A DNA stretch of 64,000 bases from Polaromonas glacialis (GTDB taxonomy: Bacteria > Pseudomonadota > Gammaproteobacteria > Burkholderiales > Burkholderiaceae_C): NCBI RefSeq assembly GCF_000709345.1, contig NZ_KL448323.1:2672346-2736345 (forward strand). Reading direction: 5' to 3'. The position numbers were made by a program, and so were the translations under genes. Position 1 is the stretch's first letter; the number at the start of each line of letters is the position of its first letter. The notes below the pieces were generated by a model, which did not search any database, was not told the origin of the DNA, and saw only the letters and a program-made list of their open reading frames with translations. This document shows positions 27,265-35,278 of this stretch, piece by piece.

Positions 27265-28559
27265 TCGTCACGCTGCTGTTTTTGGCGTTCATCGCCATGA
27301 TGCTGGTGGGCGTTCCCATTGGCGCTGCGCTTGGCCTGGCCGGCGCCACGGCGATTGCGCTGGCCAATGGCGATTCGCAGTGGTTCGGCCTGCTGGCCGT
27401 GCCGCAGAACTTCTACGCCGGACTGGGCAAATACCCGCTGCTGGCGATTCCGATGTTCGTGCTGGTGGGATCAATCTTTGACCGCTCCGGCGTTGCGCTG
27501 CGGCTGGTCAATTTTGCCGTCGCCATCGTCGGTCGCGGCCCCGGCATGCTGCCGCTGGTGGCGATTGCGGTGGCGATGTTCCTGGGCGGCATTTCGGGCT
27601 CGGGCCCGGCCTGCGCGGCGGCGGTCGGCGGCGTGATGATCGCGGCCATGAACCGCGCCGGCTACCCGGCGGCGTTCTCGGCCAGCGTGGTGGGCGCAGC
27701 AGCCGCCACCGACATCCTGATTCCGCCTTCGGTGGCCTTCATCATCTACTCGGTGCTGGTGCCGGGCGCTTCGGTGCCGGCGCTGTTTGCCGCCGGCATG
27801 GTGCCGGGCATCCTCGCCGGGCTGGCGCTGATCGTTCCGGCGGTCTGGCTGTCGCGCCGGCACAAGATGGGCGCCTTGGAGGCAAGCATGCCGCGCCCGC
27901 CCTTCTGGGCGAGTTTCCGCGAAGCGGTCTGGGGACTGGCCGCGCCGGTCCTGATCCTGGGCGGCATGCGCGCCGGGTGGTTCACGCCGACCGAGGCGGC
28001 GGTGGTGGCGGTTTTCTACGGCCTGTTCATCGGCATGGTGGTGTACCGCACGATCTCGGTGCGCGATTTGTTTCCCATCCTGCGCGAGTCGGGCGAGTTG
28101 TCGGCGGTGATCCTGCTGGTGGTGTCGCTGGCGGGCATCTTTGCCTATTCGCTGAGCACGCTGGGCGTGATTGACCCGCTGACGAATGCCATCGTCAATT
28201 CGGGGCTGGGCGAGTACGGCATCCTGTCGCTGTTGATTTTGATGCTGATCACCGTCGGCATGTTCCTCGACGGCATTTCGATCTTTTTGATTTTCGTGCC
28301 GCTGCTGCTGCCGATTGCCCAGTTTTACCACTGGGACCTGGTCTGGTTCGGCGTCATCCTCACGCTCAAGGTGGCGCTTGGCCAGTTCACGCCGCCGCTG
28401 GCGGTCAACCTGATGGTGTCGTGCCGGATTGCCAACGTGCGCATGGAGGAAACCGTGCGCTGGGTGGTCTGGATGCTGGGCGCGATGTTCCTGGTGCTGG
28501 TCGCCGTGATCGCCTTCCCTGAACTGGCGCTGTGGCTGCCGCGCAAGCTGGGCTACTGA
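27261..28559 (+). CDS. TRAP transporter large permease (DctM type)
   Basis: 432 aa with about 12 hydrophobic helices. Starts at ATG 27261 in the DctQ stop ([21 protein letters not shown]). Family blocks: GKYPLLAIPMFVLVGSIFDRSG, GGISGSGPACAAAVGGVMI and DILIPPSVAFIIYSVL, plus the C-terminal FGVILTLKVALGQFTPPLAVN. Forms the transport channel with DctQ. The substrate is set by the receptor encoded next. Confidence 0.94.
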   Translation: MIVTLLFLAFIAMMLVGVPIGAALGLAGATAIALANGDSQWFGLLAVPQNFYAGLGKYPLLAIPMFVLVGSIFDRSGVALRLVNFAVAIVGRGPGMLPLVAIAVAMFLGGISGSGPACAAAVGGVMIAAMNRAGYPAAFSASVVGAAAATDILIPPSVAFIIYSVLVPGASVPALFAAGMVPGILAGLALIVPAVWLSRRHKMGALEASMPRPPFWASFREAVWGLAAPVLILGGMRAGWFTPTEAAVVAVFYGLFIGMVVYRTISVRDLFPILRESGELSAVILLVVSLAGIFAYSLSTLGVIDPLTNAIVNSGLGEYGILSLLILMLITVGMFLDGISIFLIFVPLLLPIAQFYHWDLVWFGVILTLKVALGQFTPPLAVNLMVSCRIANVRMEETVRWVVWMLGAMFLVLVAVIAFPELALWLPRKLGY

Positions 28560-28598
28560 GCCTGAACCGATTCTTGATTTTTACCCCAAGGAGACTCC

Positions 28599-29633
28599 GT
28601 GATCAAACGCAAAACCTTCCTCGGCCTGGCGATGACCGCCGCCGCGCTGGCCTTCAGCGCTGCCGCGCCCGCGCAGACGGCCTACAAGTCCGAATACAAG
28701 ATGTCGCTGGTGCTAGGCCCCGCCTACCCGTGGGGCAAGGGCGGTGAAATCTGGGCCAACCTGGTGCGCGAACGCACGCAGGGCCGCATCAACATCAAAC
28801 TCTACCCGGGCGTGTCGCTGATCCAGGGCGACCAGACGCGCGAATTCAGCGCCATCCGCCAGGGCGTGATCGACCTGGCCGTCGGCTCGACCATCAACTG
28901 GTCGCCGCAGGTCAAGGAACTCAATTTGTTCTCGCTGCCTTTCCTGATGCCTGATTACGCCGCAATGGACGCGCTGACGCAGGGCGACGTGGGCAAGGAG
29001 ATTTTCAGGATCATCGACAAGGCCGGCGTGATGCCGCTGGCCTGGGGCGAAAACGGCTACCGCGAGATCAGCAATTCCAAGCGCGCCATCAAGATGCCCG
29101 AGGACCTGAAGGGCCTGAAGATCCGCGTCGTCGGCTCGCCGCTGTTCCTCGACACTTTCACCGCGCTGGGCGCAAACCCGACGCAGATGAGCTGGGCCGA
29201 TGCCCAGCCGGCGCTGGCCACCGGCGCCGTCGATGGCCAGGAAAACCCGATGGCAATCTATACCGCCGCCAAGCTGCACACCATGGCGCAAAAGCATGTG
29301 ACGATGTGGGGCTATGTGGCCGATCCGCTGATCTTCGTGGCAAACAAGGACATCTGGGCCTCGTGGACGCCCGCCGACCAGGCCATCGTCAAGCAGGCGG
29401 CGGTGGATGCCGGCAAGCAGGAAATCGCCATTGCCCGCAAGGGCCTGGCCGAAGCCGACCGTCCGTTGCTCAAGGACATTGCGGCCCAAGGCGTGACCGT
29501 GACGCAGCTTAGCCCGTCCGAGCGCGAAGCCTTCGTCAAGGCCACGCGCCCGGTCTACGACAAGTGGAAGAACCAGATCGGCGCCAACCTGGTGGCGACG
29601 GCTGAAAAAGCGATCGCGGCGCGCAAGAAATAA
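28599..29633 (+). CDS. TRAP transporter substrate-binding protein (DctP family), GTG start
   Basis: 344-aa periplasmic receptor. Start GTG 28599 with AAGGAG 5 nt upstream. Signal peptide MIKRKTFLGLAMTAAALAFSAA with a likely cleavage after AAPAQ. DctP features: GEIWANLVRERTQGRINIKLYPG, DLAVGSTINWSP and the conserved Arg region GLKIRVVGSPLFLDTF with ANPTQMSWADAQPALATGAVDGQENP. A C4-dicarboxylate or related carboxylate ligand is likely (inference). Last gene of the three-gene operon, followed by a terminator. Confidence 0.94.
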   Translation: MIKRKTFLGLAMTAAALAFSAAAPAQTAYKSEYKMSLVLGPAYPWGKGGEIWANLVRERTQGRINIKLYPGVSLIQGDQTREFSAIRQGVIDLAVGSTINWSPQVKELNLFSLPFLMPDYAAMDALTQGDVGKEIFRIIDKAGVMPLAWGENGYREISNSKRAIKMPEDLKGLKIRVVGSPLFLDTFTALGANPTQMSWADAQPALATGAVDGQENPMAIYTAAKLHTMAQKHVTMWGYVADPLIFVANKDIWASWTPADQAIVKQAAVDAGKQEIAIARKGLAEADRPLLKDIAAQGVTVTQLSPSEREAFVKATRPVYDKWKNQIGANLVATAEKAIAARKK

Positions 29634-29649
29634 TCGACACACCGAACGC

Positions 29650-29678
29650 AAAAAAGCCCCGGATTTCGGGGCTTTTTT
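29650..29678 (+). terminator. Rho-independent terminator of the TRAP operon
   Basis: AAAAAAGCCCCG-GATTT-CGGGGCTTTTTT: a strong GC stem with T-run 16 nt after the dctP stop. Confidence 0.9.
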
Positions 29679-29743
29679 GCATTCCAACGGCTGCAACCCT
29701 TGGCTGACGCCTGACTTTTCATCGATACACCCGGCCAATTTTT

Positions 29744-29799
29744 GCTACCGAATTTATAGCTGCTTGCGTATACTGCACCCGCGCCAGAGGCCTATTTTA
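29744..29799 (+). repeat. Interspersed repeat, copy 7
   Basis: GCTACCGAATTTATAGCTGC, TTGCGTATACTGC, then GCGCCAGAGGCCTATTTTA. Lies downstream of the rnk stop, between convergent units. Confidence 0.75.
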
Positions 29800-29835
29800 T
29801 GAAAAAAATAGTCCCCAGCTTGAAACGGATGCGCG

Positions 29836-30246
29836 CTATCGCAGGAAATCACCGCTTTCTTCCGGCTGAAAAACGACCTTGAGGATTTTTGCCGAGGCCG
29901 GCTCGCCACCGGGTGCGCTCCAGCGGGCTGTCTGGCCTTCCGCCAGGCCCAGCAATGCCGTGCCGACCGGAGACAGCACCGAGACAAAGCCCGTGTTCGG
30001 GTCGGTATCGGACGGATAGCACAGCGTCAGGGTGCGTTCCTCGCCCAGCATCTCGTCGGCGATCAGAACCTGGGAGTTCATGGTCACCAGATCGGGCGGC
30101 ACGTCATAGGAAGACACCAGTTCGGCATTGTCGAGCACCGATGCCAGTTCGGCCGCAAATTCCATGTTGGGATGCTTGAGCAGCTTGCCGATGCGGACGT
30201 GATCGAGTTCGGTCAGAACGCGTGCGGGTTGCGGGGAAATGGCCAT
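29836..30246 (-). CDS. rnk: Rnk-like nucleoside diphosphate kinase regulator (GreA C-terminal fold)
   Basis: 136 aa. An N-terminal short helical part (LTELDHVRIGKLLKHP) precedes a GreA/GreB-type C-terminal FKBP-like domain: ELVSSYDVPPDLVTMNSQVLI, RTLTLCYPSD, GFVSVLSPVGTALLGLAEGQ. It lacks the long GreA coiled coil, matching Rnk, which binds RNA polymerase and affects nucleotide pools. Stand-alone gene with no operon partners. Confidence 0.9.
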   Translation of the reverse strand: MAISPQPARVLTELDHVRIGKLLKHPNMEFAAELASVLDNAELVSSYDVPPDLVTMNSQVLIADEMLGEERTLTLCYPSDTDPNTGFVSVLSPVGTALLGLAEGQTARWSAPGGEPASAKILKVVFQPEESGDFLR

Positions 30247-30547
30247 GGATGAACTCCTGAATCAAAAAGCCGGAACAGGCTTACCGGCAAGCCAGCGCTG
30301 CGAACGAGGCCCGGTGATCCAGAAAAAGGCGCTAAAAAGTCAAGGGAGGATGGATCGCCGGGCTCAGGAATGTGCCACGGGCTGGTGCGGCCACTGCGGC
30401 GGGCAGCCTGCCCCTGCGCGCACCGCCACCGAGGCAGCGATCGGGTACGCGGTGGCAAACAGGGTGAACATTGGCGTGGATCGCATAGAAGCTGATCCTA
30501 GCATCCTGCCAGGTGCAGGCAGGCACGACGCGGCCTGCCTTTTACGC
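30247..30547. other. Intergenic region between rnk and gltL
   Basis: About 300 bp without a supported gene. It must contain the rnk promoter and the end of the glt transcript. An inverted repeat GGCAGGC / GCCTGCC (30518-30539) lies directly beyond the gltL stop and could end the glt operon, although its four T residues follow on the + strand. Confidence 0.5.
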
Positions 30548-31285
30548 TCAGTGCGACAAAATCTTGTTCAAAAAGTCCTTGGTCCGGTCCTTGCGATTTT
30601 CGGGATGGCTGAAAAATTCGGTTTTCGAGCAGTCTTCCAGAATCTTTCCGCCCACGTCCATGAAGATCACGCGGCTGCCGACCTTCTTGGCAAAACCCAT
30701 TTCGTGGGTGACGACCATCATGGTCATGCCATCGGTGGCCAGGCCCATCATGCAGTCGAGCACCTCGCCGACCATTTCCGGGTCGAGCGCCGAGGTGGGC
30801 TCATCGAACAGCATGGCAATCGGGTCCATGCTCAAAGCCCGGGCAATCGCCACGCGCTGCTGCTGGCCGCCCGACAGCTGGCCCGGAAACTTGTCCTTGT
30901 GCAGCATCAGGCCGACGCGGTCCAGGTACTTCAGGCCATGTTTTTTGGCTTCGTCGGGCTTGCGGCCCAGCACCTTGACCTGCGCCAGCGTCAGGTTCTC
31001 GGTCACGCTCAGGTGCGGAAACAGCTCGAAATTCTGGAACACCATGCCGACCCGGCTGCGCAGCTTGGGCAGGTCGGTCTTGGGGTCATGCACGGCCTGG
31101 CCATCGACAAAAATCTGGCCTTTCTGGAAAGGCTCCAGGGCGTTGATGACCTTGATCAGGGTCGACTTGCCCGAGCCCGAAGGCCCGCAAACCACGACGA
31201 CTTCGCCTTTTTCAATGCGGGTGCTGCAGTCATTCAGAACCTGCACGGCACCGTACCATTTGGAAACCTTTTTCAACTCAATCAT
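30548..31285 (-). CDS. gltL: Glutamate/aspartate ABC transporter ATPase GltL
   Basis: 245-aa ABC ATPase: Walker [10 protein letters not shown] (about 34-42), Q-loop [13 protein letters not shown], signature [15 protein letters not shown], Walker [14 protein letters not shown] and H-loop VVTHEM. Polar amino-acid subfamily, closely GltL-like. Last gene of gltI-gltJ-gltK-gltL, 54 nt after gltK. It powers import of glutamate/aspartate with the two permeases. Confidence 0.94.
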   Translation of the reverse strand: MIELKKVSKWYGAVQVLNDCSTRIEKGEVVVVCGPSGSGKSTLIKVINALEPFQKGQIFVDGQAVHDPKTDLPKLRSRVGMVFQNFELFPHLSVTENLTLAQVKVLGRKPDEAKKHGLKYLDRVGLMLHKDKFPGQLSGGQQQRVAIARALSMDPIAMLFDEPTSALDPEMVGEVLDCMMGLATDGMTMMVVTHEMGFAKKVGSRVIFMDVGGKILEDCSKTEFFSHPENRKDRTKDFLNKILSH

Positions 31286-31339
31286 TTTTTCTCCAGTGTG
31301 CGCGATGAAAATTTAGGGGCCCGGCAAATACCGGCCGTG

Positions 31340-32008
31340 TCAGCGAATGATGGCAATCCGGTTGTTGAGCAGCTTGACCATGTAGGACAGGCTGTAGCAC
31401 AGCACGAAATAAACCACGGCAGCCAGCAGGTACGACTCTTCCGGCCGGCCGTAGATTTTGCCGGCGGTGGTGAAGCCCTTGAGCAGGTCATAGGCGCCAA
31501 TGGCATAGACCAGCGAGGTGTCCTGGAACAAAATGATGGTCTGCGTCAGCAGCACCGGCACCATGTTGCGAAAGGCCTGCGGCAGGATGATCAGCCGCAT
31601 GTTCTGCCCGTAGGTCATGCCCAGCGCCCGGCCGGCGTTCACCTGCCCGCGCGAGATCGACTGGATACCGGCGCGCACGATCTCGCTGAAATAGGCGGCT
31701 TCGAAGGCGACGAAGGTGATCGTGGCCGAAAGCTCCGCGCCGATCGGCCGGCCAATGATCGTCGGCACCAGCAGAAAAAACCACAGGATCACCATGACCA
31801 GCGGAATCGAGCGCATGCCGTTGACATAGATGGTGGCGGGAATCGCCAGCAGCTTGTTGCCCGACAGGCGCATGAGGGCCAGCAGCGTGCCCAGCAAAAT
31901 ACCGCCCAGCGTGGCGACCACGGTCAGCTGGACGCTGAACAGAAAGCCGTTGATGACGAACTTGGACAGGATGTCCCAGTTCAAAAAGGTCAGGTCAAGT
32001 CCAAACAT
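31340..32008 (-). CDS. gltK: Glutamate/aspartate ABC transporter permease GltK
   Basis: 222 aa with about five helices and the binding-protein-dependent permease loop GIQSISRGQVNAGRALGMTYGQNMRLIILPQAFR (EAA loop). Starts MFGLDLTFLNWD, which is GltK-like. Its start directly abuts the gltJ stop (1-nt gap), so the two permeases are coupled. Confidence 0.93.
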   Translation of the reverse strand: MFGLDLTFLNWDILSKFVINGFLFSVQLTVVATLGGILLGTLLALMRLSGNKLLAIPATIYVNGMRSIPLVMVILWFFLLVPTIIGRPIGAELSATITFVAFEAAYFSEIVRAGIQSISRGQVNAGRALGMTYGQNMRLIILPQAFRNMVPVLLTQTIILFQDTSLVYAIGAYDLLKGFTTAGKIYGRPEESYLLAAVVYFVLCYSLSYMVKLLNNRIAIIR

Positions 32009-32009
32009 G

Positions 32010-32732
32010 TCAGTGTCCTCCGCCGGTAGCGCCGACCACGACCAGGCCCGGTATCTGCATTTTCTTTTCGACCAGCGCCATCAGCCGGTTGACCGCAAAG
32101 GCGGAAATCGCGTACAGCGCGGTAACCGCGATATAGATCTCGACGCCGCGCGAGGTTTCTTCCTGCGCCTGCATGGCGAACATGGTGAGTTCGGCAATCG
32201 ACACGGCAAACGCCACCGACGAGTTCTTCAGCAGGTTCATCGACTCGCTGGTCAGCGGCGGCATGATGATGCGAAAGGCCATGGGCAAAATCACGTAGCG
32301 GTAGGTCTGCACGGTGGTGAAGCCCAGCGCCATGCCGGCATAACGCTGGCCACGCGGCAGGGCCTGGATGCCGGCGCGCACCTGCTCGGCGATACGGGCC
32401 GAGGTAAAAAACCCAAGTGCCAGCACCACCAGCACAAAGCCGGGCACTTCCTTCATGGCCGGGAACATCTTGGGCACCACAAAGTACCAGAGGAAAATCT
32501 GCACCAGCAGCGGAATGTTGCGAAACAGCTCGACCCAGACGTTGCCCAGCCGCACCAGCCACGGGCTGTTCGGCAGGGTGCGCAAGGTGCCCATCAGCGC
32601 GCCGACGAGCATGGCGACGACCCAGGCGGCAATGGCAACGGACAGCGTCCAGCCCCAGGCGGTCATCATCCACTCCAGGTAGGTGCGTCCGCCACCATCG
32701 TCATTTAAAAAAACTTTCCAATCCCACGTCAT
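32010..32732 (-). CDS. gltJ: Glutamate/aspartate ABC transporter permease GltJ
   Basis: 240 aa, N-terminus MTWDWKVFLNDDGGGRTYLEWMM typical of GltJ. About five helices; EAA loop AGIQALPRGQRYAGMALGFTTVQTYRYVILP. Pairs with GltK. Lies about 110 nt after gltI, behind a hairpin that may lower expression of the membrane genes relative to the receptor. Confidence 0.93.
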   Translation of the reverse strand: MTWDWKVFLNDDGGGRTYLEWMMTAWGWTLSVAIAAWVVAMLVGALMGTLRTLPNSPWLVRLGNVWVELFRNIPLLVQIFLWYFVVPKMFPAMKEVPGFVLVVLALGFFTSARIAEQVRAGIQALPRGQRYAGMALGFTTVQTYRYVILPMAFRIIMPPLTSESMNLLKNSSVAFAVSIAELTMFAMQAQEETSRGVEIYIAVTALYAISAFAVNRLMALVEKKMQIPGLVVVGATGGGH

Positions 32733-32791
32733 GCTGACTCCTGCCTGTTGTTATTCGCTGCCTGATGAAAATTCCGCGTGTCAAACAACAA

Positions 32792-32819
32792 ACCCCGCCA
32801 GCGCAATCACGAGCGGGGT
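32792..32819 (-). terminator. Intercistronic hairpin between gltI and gltJ
   Basis: ACCCCGC / GCGGGGT stem with 14-nt loop, 22 nt after the gltI stop. No T-run. Likely an mRNA stabiliser or partial terminator giving more receptor than permease. Confidence 0.55.
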
Positions 32820-32841
32820 CCGTTGACCTTGAGGGCCGATG

Positions 32842-33741
32842 TTACTTCTTGGCGTAGTCTTCCATCGGCTTGTCGTTCGGCGTGGCCCAGGCGGCCTTGG
32901 TGCTTTCGCTCACGGGCAGGCCGACACGGGTGTTCTTCGGGGGGATCGGCTGCATGAACCACTTGTCCCAGAGCTTGTTGATTTCGCCGGTCTTGATCAG
33001 TTCGTTAACGGTGCTGTCGCCAATCTTTTTCAGGTTGACATCGTCCTTGCGGACCATGATCGCAATCGGCTCGACGCTGAGCACTTCGCCGACGATCTTG
33101 AAATCGGCCGGGTTTTTGGCGGACGCGATATTGCCTGCCAAGATCGAGCCATCCATGACAAATGCATCGGCGCGGCCCGACTCCAGCAGCAGGAAGCTGT
33201 CGGAATGGTCCTTGCCATAGACTTCCTTGAAGTCGACGCCGTTGGCGCGCTCGTTCTTGCGCAGCGTCTGCACCGACGTGGTTCCGGTTGTGGTGGCGAC
33301 GTTCTTGCCGGCGAGCTGGGCAATCGAGGTGATGCCGGAGTTGGCTTTCACCGCGATACGCACTTCCTCGACGAAGGTGGTGTGCACGAAAGCGACATCC
33401 TTGGCGCGCGTGGCGTTGTTGGTGGTCGAGCCGCATTCGATATCGACCGTGCCGTTCTGGACCAACGGAATCCGGTTCTGCGACGTGACTGGCAGGTACT
33501 TGACTTCAAGTTTGCGGCCAGCCGCTTTTTCAAGATTGGCAATGATTCGGTTACAGATTTCGACGTGATAACCCACGTATTTGCCATCACCCAGGGTATA
33601 GGACAGGGCGCCGGACGAATCGCGGACACCCATGGTGACGACGCCGGTAGCCTTGGCCTTGGCGACGGTATCGGTCGCCTGAGCAAAGGCTGCGCCTGAC
33701 GCGAATAGCGCGAGCGCCAGAGTGGCTGTCTTGAATTTCAT
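32842..33741 (-). CDS. gltI: Glutamate/aspartate ABC transporter receptor GltI
   Basis: 299-aa periplasmic receptor from ATG 33741 with AGGAGA upstream. Signal peptide MKFKTATLALALFASGAAFA. Family motifs: GVVTMGVRDSSGALSYTLGDG, VDIECGSTTNNATRAKDVAF and GKNVATTTGTTS, with SVEPIAIMVRKDD and the C-terminal FMQPIPPKNTRVGLPVS. First gene of the glt operon. A longer in-frame start at 33873 would remove the signal from the N-terminus and is rejected. A TAGAAT-like -10 is seen at 33781-33776. Confidence 0.95.
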   Translation of the reverse strand: MKFKTATLALALFASGAAFAQATDTVAKAKATGVVTMGVRDSSGALSYTLGDGKYVGYHVEICNRIIANLEKAAGRKLEVKYLPVTSQNRIPLVQNGTVDIECGSTTNNATRAKDVAFVHTTFVEEVRIAVKANSGITSIAQLAGKNVATTTGTTSVQTLRKNERANGVDFKEVYGKDHSDSFLLLESGRADAFVMDGSILAGNIASAKNPADFKIVGEVLSVEPIAIMVRKDDVNLKKIGDSTVNELIKTGEINKLWDKWFMQPIPPKNTRVGLPVSESTKAAWATPNDKPMEDYAKK

Positions 33742-34163
33742 GAAATCTCCTGTGAAGAAACAATTGGAAAAAACTATTCTATAGAGGCCGACCGCAAGCC
33801 CGTGCCTAGGTTTACCCGGCCTGCTTGCCAGACAAACCGGCACTCCGTCGTGACTCCGCTTTCCGGCCATCACCGGGAAAAGCCTGCTTTTCAGCTTGCG
33901 CAGCGGCCCCGGGGAATGTCATTTTCCCGCAAGCAATTTTTGCGCCGTTCACTTCCGGTGCATCCACAGGCATGCGGCCTTGCCCTTCAAAACCCGCGTC
34001 GCCACGCCATGGCTTCGTGGTGGCAAACGAAGACTGAAAACATTTTTCGGGTGATGAACCGTGTCAAAAACGGGGCGTCACGCACTGTAATTTCACCACC
34101 CTGAAATCACCAATGCTGTTTGCACGGAAAACTATGCAAAATAGTTATAACAGCCCCGGGTTG
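33742..34163. other. Intergenic region upstream of gltI
   Basis: About 420 bp, no supported gene. It should contain the glt promoter. Just past the LysR stop there is AACTAT-GCAAA-ATAGTT (about 34127-34143), a small hairpin that may terminate the LysR transcript. Short frames here lack domain signal. Confidence 0.5.
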
Positions 34164-35144
34164 CTACCTAGCGGCTGGCGATGGCCGGGCGGGCGCCGGC
34201 AGGACGCCAAGGCCGACCGCCTTTTCCTTGCCGTCGGCCTGCGACTGCAGATAGAGCCACAAATCCTGCGCGTGGCGCTTGGCGGGATTCCGCGTGCTTG
34301 GCCGTTCACGGTAAACCCGGACCTCCATGGTCATTTCCAGGCCTGCGCCGGCACTGACCAGCTTTCGGGAACGAAGCTCTTTTCTGACGGCGCTGAGAGG
34401 CAGAAATGCCACGCCGTGCCCTTCCAGCGCCATGGCTTTCAACCCCTCGGCCATGTCGGTCTCGTACACCCGGTCGAGATGGATGGGGACGCTCGACTGC
34501 TTGAGGATCAATTCCACCATGCGCCCCAGATAGGCCCCAGGCGCATAGCCCAGGTACGGCAGGGGCTGGCCGGCCTGCCCGGGAAGCCGGAATTCGGGCG
34601 CGCCATCGGCGTTCGCCCGGCAAAACGGCGCCAGCATTTCCTGGCCCAGCAACACCATCTCGTAGCGGTCGGCGTTCAACTGGAAAGGCTGCGAGTCGTG
34701 GTGATAGGAGATCAGGAGGTCGCAATTGCCTTCGGTCAGCCGCAGCACCGCGTCATGCACATTGAGCGCGATCAGCCGGCTCTTGATCGGGCCGAACTTG
34801 TCGCGCAGGCTGCTGACCCAGGCCGGGAAAAAGGTGAAGGCCAGCGTGTGCGGCACGGCAAATTCAATGAAGTCCTGGCCGGCCGACGTGTGGCCGCGCA
34901 GCATGGCCCGGGTGGACTGCAGGCCCTGCAGCATTTCCAGCGACTGGTTGTAAAGCGTCTGGCCTGCCGGCGTCAACCGCGTCGGGTAAGAGCTCCGGTC
35001 CACCAGATCGGTGCCGGCCCAGGCTTCGAGCGCCTGGATGCGCCGCGAAAATGCCGGCTGCGTGACATGCCGCAATTGCGCGGAGCGACTGAAACTGCGG
35101 GTTTCAGCGAGCGAGACAAAATCTTCCAGCCATTTGGTTTCCAT
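34164..35144 (-). CDS. LysR-family transcriptional regulator
   Basis: 326 aa. Winged helix at the N-terminus: METKWLEDFVSLAETRSFSRSA, with QPAFSRRIQALEAWAG as recognition helix. Effector domain about 95-300, with CDLLISYHHDSQPF and MALEGHGVAFLPLS. The LISYHH pattern is seen in regulators adjacent to glutamate/aspartate and dicarboxylate transport genes. It reads in the same direction as gltIJKL, 420 bp upstream, and could control it. Effector unknown. Confidence 0.88.
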   Translation of the reverse strand: METKWLEDFVSLAETRSFSRSAQLRHVTQPAFSRRIQALEAWAGTDLVDRSSYPTRLTPAGQTLYNQSLEMLQGLQSTRAMLRGHTSAGQDFIEFAVPHTLAFTFFPAWVSSLRDKFGPIKSRLIALNVHDAVLRLTEGNCDLLISYHHDSQPFQLNADRYEMVLLGQEMLAPFCRANADGAPEFRLPGQAGQPLPYLGYAPGAYLGRMVELILKQSSVPIHLDRVYETDMAEGLKAMALEGHGVAFLPLSAVRKELRSRKLVSAGAGLEMTMEVRVYRERPSTRNPAKRHAQDLWLYLQSQADGKEKAVGLGVLPAPARPSPAAR

Positions 35145-35228
35145 GCGAGGATTATGCGGCTGGAAACCGCGCGGGCGGCGCGCGCCACGCCCCCGATGTC
35201 TGCAATCGGCGAGCGTTTTTTACTCATC

Positions 35229-35278
35229 TTTTAATAGCTGCTTACGCCCACTGGCAAAGCGCTATACCCCTATTTCAT
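35229..35278 (+). repeat. Interspersed repeat, copy 8, overlapping the ABC exporter stop
   Basis: TTTTAATAGCTGCTTACGCC, then AAGCGCTATACCCCTATTTC. The last codons and stop of the ABC exporter lie inside it. Confidence 0.75.

Noticed and set aside
30239..32029. 596-codon plus-strand frame across gltL and gltK
   Set aside because: Antisense to two well-identified ABC transporter genes; no domain signal.
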